From assembly GCA_036872755.1 (NCBI GenBank), contig JAVHNS010000004.1, forward strand, positions 1,240,001 through 1,304,000: a stretch of 64,000 nt of DNA, given 5' to 3'. Source of the stretch: Orbilia blumenaviensis (Eukaryota > Ascomycota > Orbiliomycetes > Orbiliales > Orbiliaceae). Below, in pieces: positions 22,764 through 33,928 of this stretch; the stretch's first letter is position 1, and each line of letters starts with the position of its first letter. A program made the position numbers and the translations under genes. The notes under the pieces were generated by a model. It saw only the letters and a program-made list of their open reading frames with translations. It was not told the origin of the DNA and made no database searches.

Positions 22764-24036
22764 ATGATTACCTCCTTTAAAAATCCCGTTAAATCTTTTA
22801 CCACCTTTCTGGCTTTTTCTTTACTCTCATTCCAGCTGGGCCTCACCGTTCCGACACCAACTCCTCAAGATGGAGCCATTGAAGTCCTAGGTAACCCAGG
22901 CTTCAGTTCGCACAGCTGGTGCGCAGCCAATCGAGAAGGAGTTTTCCAACCACTCATGCCACAAGATGAAAATAAAAGCAATGATCCAATCCCTGTTGAC
23001 ACGGGCATCTACACAATGCCTGATGGGGAAAAGGATCCTAAGATTTCAGATAAAGGGGCAGGTAGCCAGCCACAGCCAATACAAGGTTGGCAGTACGCAG
23101 GCCATCCAGGGAGCAGAAAAGGTGCAAAACTTAAGAAGCGGACGTTCCTTTCCAGCGTCGCGAATGTTTTCGAAAGATTCGTAAAGCGGCAGGGAGTCCA
23201 GCCCCAGAACCCTTGCCGTCATCCGAACCCTATATTTCCCGACGAAGGGCCACCAAGTCATGTTGAGGGCTGCAATCAAGATCCATTATCTCCAGAAGGA
23301 TTTTGCCCTCATCAAAAACCGAACTCAGACTGCACATACTATTGCGAGGAACGCCGCGACTACTTCTATGGCAAAGAACAACGATGGCTTCCGGCGCAAG
23401 AAATTTTCCCATATCCAGATGCCCCACCAGTAACCATCGGTAAGGGTGAAATGATCACCTTAGGCGTGGCCCTAGATTATAGGTTCCAAATCGGTATGGG
23501 TGCTCTGGGAGTCGGCCTCGGTCTTACTCTTTCAAAGTCCTGGACTTGGACAAATACTCGTGCATACACAGCTCCCGACTGGGATGTCCTATACCCTTAC
23601 TGTGCATTTTTTACATTTGTGCCGAAGATGGTAAGAAGCTGTGGGACAGTGAGCAGATGGCCAAAAACCACCATACTTCAGCCTATGGGTGCCTCCATCG
23701 AGATCTGTGACTGGAGCGCGAAACCAGAAAGTCTTAAGGATGCCTGCGTCGAGTTCCCATGGCGGAATGCAAAGGACGAAGTTGAAGGTGTTCTCATGGT
23801 CGGTAAGTTATGCAACTATTCCGCTTGTGTGTTTTTGACAGTTGTATATTGATTCAATACTAACAATTTGCACAGTCAAGGTTGAATGCGGCAACGAACA
23901 AACTTTGGCACCTCCATGCGAACAGGATAAAAAATACCTCCTCAACGGGGTGATGAATGAGGCCCTCAACCATTGGAATATGTCTAACCCCGAGACTGTC
24001 AGGTGGCTCCAGCACACGGGCAAGCTCAAGATTTAG
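22764..24036 (+). CDS. Secreted Cys-rich protein with internal Lys-Arg sites, unknown function
   Basis: Two exons, 22764-23802 and 23876-24036, split by a 73-nt intron with an ATACTAAC branch site, give 399 residues. A signal peptide (hydrophobic residues about 11-28) is followed by a low-complexity region and two dibasic Lys-Arg sites (residues 125-126 and 141-142), which Kex2-type proteases commonly cut. The remaining C-terminal portion of about 257 residues has many Cys (several before residue 195, others near 280-390). It also has a Gly-rich stretch G-M-G-A-L-G-V-G-L-G-L (residues 244-254) followed by Trp-rich sequence, then F-V-P and S-C-G-T. The later layout resembles uncharacterised secreted proteins of ascomycetes. 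A host-interaction or wall role is possible but not shown. Three to four kilobases of non-coding DNA lie upstream. Confidence 0.8.
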
Positions 24037-25463
24037 TAAGGGTTAAAATTGTCGGTATGAAATCTCGGCGAAGTTGAACGAAGTTACGACGGAATTGAAT
24101 ATATATTTATTGATACCAGGATAAGTCGGTTGCGAAAGTTGCGAGTATACCCACCATGTTGTTTTTCGCTCATATGTCTCGTTAAAGGATAGTTGGAATT
24201 TCGGAAGGTAGCGATCTGCTCGTTTGATTTTGTTTGTTCTATACCCACAGTATTAGCTTTGTAAATGATGTATTGTTTTCCAGATGTGCTCATCGAAATC
24301 GATCCAGAATTAATTGAGTTTCTATTTGTACCGTCTTCTTGAGGCCTATTTTATCGAAATCGAAGAGGTTGATTTAAATTTGATCTCGATGACACCTACT
24401 GCTAAACCAGCAAGGAGAAATCTTTATTTTTACGAGCGCTGGCGCAATCGATGTATGTAAGCTAGTAGGTACCTAGGTACAAACAATAATACAACTCATA
24501 GATTATATTGCTCAATAGTCGAGCCTTGTACCGATGTGACCTTATTGGATTAACACGCGGGGATGTTCGCGTCTTAATACTGCTGAATATTCTAACTAAT
24601 TCCAATTACAGCTGGCCATGTATCGCATAACCTAGGTTAGGCCTAGTGCTTATAGTGGTTCAGATATTCTACTCATGCTCCAGTAGTTATAACGCATATA
24701 TAATGATACAATACAAAGCCCAAATACATGGGGAATATTTAGCTGCTATTCCAGAGTTACCTATACTAGTGCTATTCTAAGCTTCGCCTGTCAATATATG
24801 GGGGACTAGTAGGCCAGGAGCGCTGCCAGTGCAAACAAATTCGAACTGCGCGCATACTGAGCTACCACTCTAGTGCACCATCGACGTGGCATTGCATTGT
24901 GTAACCAAATGCCCAAATTGCACCAGGTCATCAACCGCATGTGGGTCTTGCGGACTATATGGAATGAGGTCGGTATACAAGAAAGTGCCCATATAAGTAG
25001 GTACTCACGTAACTCACCTGGCCCGGTAGGAGCTATAGAGCGGCAGATATCGCTCCAGTAAAATATCTATCTGCTGCTTTATAGGTAATTATCCGAATGT
25101 TCTTCCGCCGTGTCGCTATCATACGGTACATTATTGAGTGGTAGCTGGGTGACGTCGGCATTTGTTGGATTCAGCCCCATTCTTATGCCACTAGCCCGTG
25201 CACCCAGAATCTCTCGCGTGTTTGTTGGATTTCCTAAAATAGTTAGCTGATGATCGAAGACGTCGACGGCTTCTGCCGAAATCCTAGATCCTGCTCCACA
25301 GTGTCTCCATCGATACCCTGTCCCGTCTGCCGTTCCAGCATCAGCAAACGTCAGCCTGCATAGGATTCTTTTAAATACCGCTCTCCCCGATCGAGTTCGG
25401 AGCTCCAATCCAGACGAGACTCGCAAAGGAAGTTCCTGGAGTCGATTACCCAAATCTGAAGCG
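24037..25463. other. Intergenic region upstream of F-box gene
   Basis: About 1.4 kb without a supported gene. It is AT-rich between 24440 and 24800. From 25079 a minus-strand open frame runs into the F-box gene and is treated as a shadow (see findings). Confidence 0.5.
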
Positions 25464-27434
25464 ATGGCATCACGCGAATCCAACCCTTTGGCAGCTCTGC
25501 CATACGAACTTATCAGAGAGATAAGCTCAAACCTCGACAAAGCCTCCCTGAAATCATTACGACTAGCATATCCAAAGCCGAAACTATGCGCTGCCACTGC
25601 CGGACTGCTCTTCCAAACAATAGAACTCCGTCTTGGAACCCTAGCATGGAGTGTCGCCGGAGCCAATTCTCGACTTTCGTACCTGGATAACCTAACCAGG
25701 ACCAATAAATGGGTCCTAGATAACCCATTGGCGACGTGCAGGAAGCTCCTTATCGATACGCGATATCCGTGGGTCGTGACACCAGAAGGATGCATCGGGG
25801 CGAGCCAAATATCCCGCGATATAGTTCCTTACGATGCCTGGATCGAGCAGAGGAGAGTATTGGACAACTTTATGATCTTGGTGCCAGAGTCGCAGAGAAA
25901 CGAGTTTCTGGAGTTGGTTACGAAAGTTCTCGCTGTCGTAAAGGACCTGCGGATCGTAGAGTAAGTTGGCGGTACCAAGCCTCATTTTGGACAACACAGA
26001 GAGCTGGTACCAATCACACCCGCTATCACCGCCCGGCTCTCTGCAGCCTTGTTAGACCCTAGATCTGCTGACTAACGGCACTGGCTCATTAGGTGGCGAA
26101 CAACTTCGAGTTTACCAATTCAGCTTCATCGCGGTATCTCCTCGCTTCTCTGCACACCAATCGAAACTCGGGGATTTGCTCTTGACATAGCCGTCTCCGT
26201 AAGCACATTCCCTGAGAAATGCGAGTACCTCGACGCCTTGTCCAATGCCCAATATATGGCCATCAAAGTTTTCGGGTCTGGCTCTCATCGTGGCGACCAT
26301 CATGGTCTTGAAGAGATGCGAGAAGCTGGTGAAGTAGTAAACCGATGTCCGGACATCAAAGGATTCGAATTCTACTCTCAGGCTCCGGTATTTGCCTATT
26401 CAACGTCGGACGCTTTAAGAAATGCGTTAAGAGATCTTGATGGCCTCGAGGTGTTCAAAGTGGATTCGAACTTAGGATTTACCCATGAGATGGATTGGAC
26501 AAGCTTAAAGGATGTGAAAGATCTCTGGATATCTGTTGAAGGATCCGTCACTCACAAAGAAGACCTTGAGGAACTTTTCGGTGGCCTCAAGGAAGTCGGG
26601 ACTCGCCTTAATAAGCTGTCTGTTGAAACCTATATCCAACCTACTCATACCTACCTTGTCCAGCACTGCAGCCCTCTAACTGAGCTTGAAATTTGGGGTT
26701 ACTGGTCTGGAGGAAGTCTAGATCTCGTCTCGGCGTTCTGGGACGAGGTCATTCCTAGACACGCCCCTACCTTAAAAAAGTTGAGCGTCCAGAATCATGC
26801 ACAATCGGCGAGCAACAATTGGAATTGGCTAAATAAGGCTGAAAACAAGGCAAAGGCGTCTCTACCCAAATGTAAAGCACTAGAGGAACTCACGATTGGA
26901 TTTTGTGAAGGCGATCTAACATCTACGAGCTGGATTACCGAAATGGTTGAGGACCTCGTACCGGCATGTCCTCGTTTGTCCGAGATCCATATGACCTTTG
27001 AGCTAGGTGACCCAACCCGTCTTGGACAGGACATTAAATCGACATTAGCAAGCCTCGATGCATGGTCATCCACAAAAGAATGCTTTAATGGGCGGCCGCT
27101 TAAACTCAGCTACGAGGATATAAGTAAAGGGGTCGTGTCCTTCCCAAAGAAGAACGAAGTCGGTATCGTACCCCCACTTTGGTATGAAGCTCTCGGGCAG
27201 AGTTGGAAACTTGTTAGAGAAGCATGCCGAACAAGCGATGAAACTGCAGGCAAGATGATTTATAGGTTTGAAAGGTTAGACGATGTCTACCTCTCCAATG
27301 AAAGATTTATTCAACCGGCCCCAAGAGAAGAAACGGATGGAAGCTCCTTTGATGAAGACGATGTAATACGTGAGAACATTGATGAAGAGTATCAGTGGTT
27401 CTCCGATGACATTTCGCCATCTAACGAGCTTTGA
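25464..27434 (+). CDS. F-box protein with leucine-rich C-terminal region
   Basis: Two exons, 25464-25960 and 26093-27434, with a 132-nt intron (donor GTAAGT, branch GACTAAC, acceptor TTAG), encode 612 residues. The N-terminal F-box (about residues 7-50) reads L-P-Y-E-L-I-R-E-I-S-S-N-L, the usual Skp1-binding helix pattern. The rest has irregular Leu-rich segments (for example L-T-E-L-E-I-W, L-K-K-L-S-V and L-E-E-L-T-I) typical of fungal F-box proteins with degenerate LRRs. An acidic tail ends the protein. The expected role is as the substrate-recognition subunit of an SCF ubiquitin ligase. The target is unknown. Such genes are expanded and fast-evolving in fungi. Confidence 0.82.
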
Positions 27435-28389
27435 CCTTTGGTGGTGATTAGACCCCCAGACGTAAAGGATTTATTCTGTAACCAAACTATCCATTTAGTA
27501 TGTATAGCTGAGGACCTTGCAATTAATTCAAAAATATAATCACTAGTACTTCTGAAAAAGAGAAAAAAAGTCCTTCCCGTAAAATTACAGCCAAGTTACC
27601 ATCGCCGACAAGCCTCGGTACCCTTAACCCTACCTACAAAACCGTTATTATAATATAATTTGCGAGGCCTTCTTTTTGCCGCGTCTTTATCAAAACTAGC
27701 CGACGTCGTAACTCAACGGGAAGGTAGTAGTAATAAAGAGTCATCTATAAATTGTAGAGAGCTATTAAAGCAATCAATGACTCTATCCCAGGCATGCCTA
27801 GGCCAAATTTTATGCAAAAAACGGGAGAGTTGCAGGGTACTGGCCGCGCGAGCCGATTTCGCGGGTCCAACCGGGATTCCCAACTCCCCAATTTAGCAGG
27901 CCCGAGTCAATTTAGCAGCCGCATATATTATTTTAACGTACCGTGAAGCCATGATAACAGCCTCATAACGAAGAACAAGGTGACTTTATGAATCATTATT
28001 ACACCTTGATCTATGTAATAAATACGCATAAAACGTTTGTCGAAAAGGCGCAGAGGACTTATATAAAAGGCCGATCGAGGATAGAGCTCGAATCACATAC
28101 ATCTGCCATCACCATCACCAATGTCCACTTAGTTACTAGGCACATCCCATTCAAAATACATTAGTCAAGACTTCATTGCCGAAACTGCTGCCATCAAATC
28201 TATTTTTTTACCATATTTCTGCTTCCTACGAACTACCCATACTCTATTATACCATCCTCATTACTTTACATAAATTTTGAAAACCTTACTTTATGAATTT
28301 ACCTCCCGCGGGCTTACTTGACTCCACATATCTTCCTTAAACGAGATACTTCGTTCAGAGAACTACCGGTGAACACAGAGTTCGAATAA
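27435..28389. other. Intergenic region
   Basis: No supported gene. An AT-rich part is followed by a short GC-richer patch (about 27830-27905, with GCGCGAGCCGATTTCGCGGG-like sequence) of different composition from its surroundings. The last 300 bp is the likely promoter and leader of the small Cys-rich gene. Confidence 0.45.
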
Positions 28390-28890
28390 ATGGCGACCCC
28401 AACATCAGGAGGGGCCCCAGTAGCCCCAAAATCATCATATCTCCCCCATCTTGCTCAATCTTATCAGAACTTTCGATCGGGTGGACCAAAGGACTGCTTT
28501 GTTCAAGAAACCTACATCAACCGCACAAAGTGGGAGTCTCAATGCTACATCTCAGTACCACCAAACGCCATACAACAGCCTGCCACACAATGGTTAGAAT
28601 ACTGCTGCACCAGTGGCCAAGCGGGAAATATCTTCGAGAAAATAGACGGGTGTGGTTGGCAGTGCATTACAAACCGAACGCTTGAAGTAGGGGCTTGGTG
28701 GAAGGATTGTATTTGGGATGATCGCTCGCCGTTATTGACTGGTTATAATCTTAACCTGACGGGGTATGAAGCTCCAATGTGCGAGAATAGAAAGACTCTC
28801 GAGAAGACTTCGGCGGGGAATAATGCCAGGAGGATATCCAGCAGGGTTGTGGTGTTGTTTGCATTAGTCGTACCTTTGGTATTCATGTAA
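28390..28890 (+). CDS. Small Cys-rich protein with hydrophobic C-terminus, unknown function
   Basis: This single-exon open frame encodes 166 residues. Residues 37-131 hold eight Cys (C-F, C-Y, a C-C pair, C-G-W-Q-C, and two more), four N-x-T/S sites for N-glycosylation, and many Trp. The last roughly 18 residues are strongly hydrophobic after a basic-small stretch, as in a GPI signal or tail anchor. Disulphides and glycosylation would require entry into the secretory pathway, but there is no N-terminal signal peptide, and I found no upstream exon encoding one. It may therefore be tail-anchored, be missing a first exon in my model, or use an unusual route. The family is not recognised. Confidence 0.6.
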   Translation: MATPTSGGAPVAPKSSYLPHLAQSYQNFRSGGPKDCFVQETYINRTKWESQCYISVPPNAIQQPATQWLEYCCTSGQAGNIFEKIDGCGWQCITNRTLEVGAWWKDCIWDDRSPLLTGYNLNLTGYEAPMCENRKTLEKTSAGNNARRISSRVVVLFALVVPLVFM

Positions 28891-29806
28891 CCAAAGCTTC
28901 AAAACGCTTTGAGTTCTAGCAATAGGCCTACGTCCCAAATGGGACCTGTATATAATTTCTAATGATACCCATTGGTGTATAATCTAGTATGATGCTGATA
29001 TACCCAAAATACCTAATATGATTAAATCTTACGTTGCCCACATGATTATGTATTTGAAAGTACCTCACGGCCTCAACACTAAACCCTGTCGAAACTTGTT
29101 GGAACTTTGTTGGGTTTTATGCGTTGTAGACGCTTCAACCTGCCTGCCAAAGGCCGCGTCGTCAACGAGGCAAACCATCAGCATGCAGTCAGCCTCGCAG
29201 AGCTCATTGGCCAATAGCGCCAGCAAGCGGGACGATTTCTCAGAGAGGGATGGTATCCCGGCCCATTTTGACCCTGTTAGGGCTGAAATGTGTGGCAGCA
29301 CGATGACATCGGTTAGAACAACCCCTCCTTGGATTCGACGCCAGCGCGCGGGGTAGACGGTCACGACAGCTAGCCCCCTCCTATCGAAATTCGTGAAAGG
29401 TGAGTAAACGTAATACTCAGCCTCAGAAAAGCACGATTCGTTTCACGGCTTTAATACGGTACATTAAGTTTTGGAAGATTTCGGATCCTGATATACATAT
29501 CCGTCAGTTAGCGGGATTTGGCCGCTATAGGATAAACATATTCACGGAACCTGGGAGTTCCCGTACGGCCGTGGCAGAAGAAGACTTTAAAAAGGACCAG
29601 TGCTGCCGAGATCATCCTCGACCAAGATCCCTATTCGCACTCGGGGTAGTCTGATTACGTGAGGGATATATATTGTCTAAGTTCTAAGGTACTACATGAT
29701 GCCACAACTTTCTCCACCCTTTCTTGTAAACATTCTAAAATAGTAGATATCTGACATCACCACTATATTTGCTGCCAGTTTCATAAATTAAATCGAAGGT
29801 TACAAA
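28891..29806. other. Intergenic region upstream of tyrosinase
   Basis: No supported gene. Overlapping open frames on both strands at 29018-29364 (about 100-112 codons) sit in a GC-richer patch but lack motifs. The last 150 bp, with short pyrimidine runs, lead to the tyrosinase start. Confidence 0.45.
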
Positions 29807-32800
29807 ATGGCTGCAAGCTCATACGCCATTACGGGTATTCCGACTACTAGGGCCCCGGATGGGGCTCTTCCGCTTCGTCAGGAGATCGATACGTGGTCCG
29901 CGAACCCCGCGAATGTTGACCAGGTGAATTTGTATCTTCAAGCACTTGCAACGTTCCAAAAAATGCCTGCCACGGACAAGTTATCTTATTTCCAGATTGC
30001 TGGTGAGGCTTTCTGTCAATACCCTCCATGCTTATGTGATCTTTATGCTAAGAATAGCGCTGTTACAATATAGGAATTCACGGTACCATACAATATATAT
30101 GCATTTCCCATAATATAAATCAAGCGGACTACTAATTTTCATGGGCTATAGGCGAGCCGTTCATTCCTTGGGACGAAAATACCAGCCCCAATCCTCGATC
30201 TAGATGGCGAGGATACTGCACGCACGCTTCAGTTCTTTTCCCGTAAGTGAAGACTTGGTCGATAGCTCATGCATAAACGATCTTAAAGATAGTTCCTAAT
30301 TTTAAAAAGAACCTGGCATCGGCCATATCTAGCTGTGTTCGAGGTATTATCTCTCTTATCGCATGTTCTCGTCCTGAAATGAATGATATCTAAGTCGAGA
30401 CCCAATACATGAATGTGGATATAGCAAATTCTCCATTCAATCATGCAACAAATTGCCGCGGCGTATCCAGATCCGGAACTTCGTGCTCGATATCAAACCG
30501 CAGCCGAAACATTTCGTATCCCATACTGGGACAGCGCACAGCTCAAGCAACGACAAGGCAGGACGTCTTTAAACATTCCCTATCTCTGCACTTTGCCTAC
30601 CGTCCAGGTCTTTACTCCAACTTCAGCCGGAGATACCATCCGACCGTTCGAAACAATCGATAACCCTCTGTACAGCTACAAGTTTGTTAGTAACCAGGGA
30701 ATCACTAGCTTCCAGGATCAAGATGGAAACTTCTTTCCGGTACTTTTCATAAGCCCATCCGCCCACTCCCGAGTAGGCTATTATTAACATTTCGTAGTTT
30801 GCGAATGCGAAAGGAACTTCCCGCTATCCGCCCCAGTTTAATTCTCGTGATCCAACCGTCACTTCTCAGTGGGACAATGGGTTTAATGACAACGATGCAA
30901 TCACAGAGGCATTGCGAAACTTGAGTTCTCTTGGAGAAGATGTCTACAGATCATTCACGACCAGCAACTATACTTGGTTCTCCAGTACTCAGCAGTCTAA
31001 CCCACCAGCCCCAAACAGGTAAAATATATGCCTGAGATATACACCCCTCCCTACTCACTGACCAACCTCTATCTTGAATTTAGTTATCAGTCTCTTGAAT
31101 CTATCCACAATGAAATTCACGGTATCACAGGTGGCGGTGGACACATGAGCTGGAACACGTAAGTATAGACTATATCAATAGTCAGCCATATGCATAGCTT
31201 CAAATATCTCGAGTTTACTAATACTGAACGCAACCACTTAGTGTTTCGTCTTTTGGTAAGTTCTTACAGGATTCGAGCTTAATTGATTGATTGTAATTTC
31301 CACGAGTTGAACAACTAAATTATGCCAACTAGATCCCATCTTCTGGCTTCACCACTGCAATGTGGACCGTTTGTTTGCTATCTGGCAAGCTATCTACGCC
31401 GATACTAGTCGATTCCCTGATGCTTGGTTCAATGCACAGTCTAATCAACTTCGAGACGAACGGGGAACTTGGTCGATTGCAGCAGGTACTCGTGAAAATG
31501 CGGATACTCCGCTGACTCCTTTCCACAAGGACGAAAGAGGCGGCGTCTTTACTTCCAACGACATCCGCAACTGGACCCGATTCGGCTCATCCTACCCTGA
31601 ACTACAGCCATGGCTTGTCCAGTATCGAGACTCTAGTGGTGAATTCAACGCAACACTCTATCGCAACGATGTGGTTGAACAGGTCACAAACTTGTATTCC
31701 CGTGTCAGACGTCGTGTCCAGAACACCCAAGTTCCACGAAACCGTCTCTTTGCTTCCGCCCAAACCGGCCCACAGCAATTCCCAGGCGGTCCGGCTGCGA
31801 CTGCAGGTGGGTCGTTTGCCCCTCCCCCGACAACACAAGGGCCGGGACAGCAGTTGCAATTCGCTCCCCCTCCTTCTGGCGGGCAGCAGTTCCCTCCTCC
31901 ACCAACGGCACAGGCACAGGCTCAAGGACAGCCGTTCACGCCCCCGTCAACGCTGCCCACTCAAGGACAGCAGCTCACTTCTCCTCCGCCAACCCAAGGA
32001 CAACCGTTTTCGCCGCCCCCGACCCAACCGCAACAGTTCGCTGCTCCGCCCACACAGGAGCAAGGTCACACGGTTACGTCACCGCCTGCACAGACACAGT
32101 TTTCCCCTCCACCAACTCAGGCATTCTCCCCCCCACCTACCGCCGACACCCAAGGCCAACAATTCCCCCCACAGCAGCAGTTTGGACCTCCACAACAGGG
32201 CCCAGCTGGGCATACTCCACAGGGACAGCATAGTTCTCCACCACCCAAGAAAGGCGGTCTTGGTGGTCTTGTGTCCTCTGCTAAACTGCACTTTGGTGAA
32301 GCTCTTACAGCTGGCCGCGAAGCAGCTCAAGGCCATCAACCAGTGCAGCAGCAGCAGCACCTCCCCTCCGGTGCTCAGGGAAAGCCTTCAAGCAGCGGTA
32401 GCGCCCTTGCTACTAAATTTGGTGGGATCATTGGAGGCGGTATTCACATGGCACAAGAGCGTCTCGGGTCTAAAAAGCAACCGGGTCAGCCTGGCTCCTC
32501 TGGTGGACAGTCTCGTGGTATCGACGATGAACCCGGTCACGAAGGAGAACTGAGCCGTGGATTTGGCGATATGAACATAAGTCAAGGAAGTTACGGCTCA
32601 TCAGAGCCAGTCACTTACCATGAATATGATGCCAACATTCGTTTCGAAAGGTATGTCATATATTGTGGATTTTCCAAACTAGGAACATAATGTTAACATT
32701 GGTGTAATGTAGATTCGATCTTGGTGGTCGTCCATTCACCGTCCACATCTTCCTCGGGGACTTCAACCCGGACCCAGCTACTTGGTTGTGGGACAAGAAC

Positions 32801-33173
32801 CGTGTTGGTGGTATCTACAACTTTGTCGCTGGCGTTCAACGTGGAGATGGAAGCGCTTGCTCGAACTGTGAAACCCAAGCCGAAGAGCACACAATCGTTA
32901 CTGGCCAAGTTTCTCTTACCACCGCCCTTCTCGACGATGTTGAAGACCCGGCCAATGGCTTGCACAGTTTGATTCCAGAGGAGGTCATCCCCTATCTGCA
33001 GCGACATCTGCACTGGCGTATCACCGACGTAAGTGAAAACTTCACCTCATGAGAAACTAATAGCATCCTTTGCTGACATGTAGAGTATAGCCCAATGGAA
33101 GAGAAATTCCACGCCAAAGCATCCGGACGCTGAAGATATCCGTCGTCGAATGTTCTGCCACTATTCCAACTAA
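29807..33173 (+). CDS. Tyrosinase (type-3 copper monophenol oxidase) with long Pro/Gln-rich insert
   Basis: Eleven exons: 29807-30002, 30074-30082, 30152-30242, 30310-30343, 30425-30739, 30798-31018, 31084-31158, 31242-31255, 31333-32650, 32713-33028 and 33084-33173. All have GT-AG ends and consistent phases, giving 892 residues. CuA ligands are H68 (G-I-H-G), H93 (in C-T-H, where C91 would form the thioether bond known in fungal tyrosinases) and H102 (T-W-H-R-P-Y). CuB ligands are H297 and H301 (H-N-E-I-H-G) and H326 (H-H-C-N-V-D-R). No signal peptide is present, as in other cytosolic fungal pro-tyrosinases. The C-terminal lid domain (residues about 745-892, with Y-H-E-Y and C-S-N-C) normally blocks the active site until cleavage. 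Residues about 460-745 are an extra low-complexity segment; family members are usually around 550-680 residues long. The enzyme oxidises phenols to quinones for melanin or cross-linking. Confidence 0.92.
31757..32240 (+). repeat. In-frame Pro/Gln repeat array in tyrosinase
   Basis: About ten degenerate units of the form P-P-(P)-T-x-x-Q-G-Q-x-F, with period roughly 8-15 residues. The copies differ at DNA level, so this is an old protein-level repeat rather than a fresh expansion. Open frames in the other two plus-strand frames and on the minus strand here are by-products of the composition. No good splice donor is visible inside, so the block appears to be exonic. Confidence 0.75.
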
Positions 33174-33928
33174 TCCTGGGGAGTTTATCCAGTACGGAGA
33201 TCACAGGGTGTTGGATATTGTAACCGAGGGACGTCCAGCCGGTAAAGCTGCCGCGGACGGCTACTAGTCCCCGGGCCACGTTCTCTATCAGATCAGCATG
33301 AGGGCGTATATTATACCTGATGAAGGCTTTGCTGCCCCAATTATGAGCGAGTCACATCGAAAGTCAAACTTTGCAAACTGTGCGAATATTATATCGAAAA
33401 GACAATACAGATCGTGAAACAAGTTCTATTCGTTATACATGTCAAATATCTATATAATTATTGTAGGAACTTAAGCAGCCAGATATTTTGAATTAACTTT
33501 AATGAAGTTCGTATCATTATGCTTACGGGATGCACCAGTTGCATAGAAAAGATTGTAGTCAGTGCAATTCTAAAGATAGCGCTTGCGCAACCTTTCAGGA
33601 TCAGATCATGATATGCGGTGCAGATCCCAGACCGAGACATCCCTTCGGACTGACAAACCAGTACCCGATTGAAAACCCCTCTATGTACTATCAAAGGAAG
33701 CCGCCAGCATTGCGCCCGCGTAGGCCGCATTCCATACAACTGCCTACCTAGGTTCTGACTTAAGTACCTGCTGAGTTCGACCCCTTTACCCACATAATAC
33801 TACTATATACATTCCCCACAAGGGTTCTTATAATTAGACCCGACACCATGGTTTTGTGCCAATGAGCTTCGGATCACTGCTATCAATATCAACTGCACCA
33901 GTCTTACGTCTTCCTAGCTCTGGTAGAA
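33174..33928. other. Intergenic region downstream of tyrosinase
   Basis: Presumed 3' UTR of the tyrosinase followed by AT-rich sequence. No supported gene. Confidence 0.5.

Noticed and set aside
29018..29364. Frames of 112 (+) and 99 (-) codons upstream of the tyrosinase
   Set aside because: Mutually overlapping and without motif or plausible splice partners.
31602..32553. Long open frames in other frames over the tyrosinase insert (up to 312 codons on +, about 107 on -)
   Set aside because: They follow from the low-complexity Pro/Gln codon usage; only the tyrosinase frame links conserved domains on both sides.
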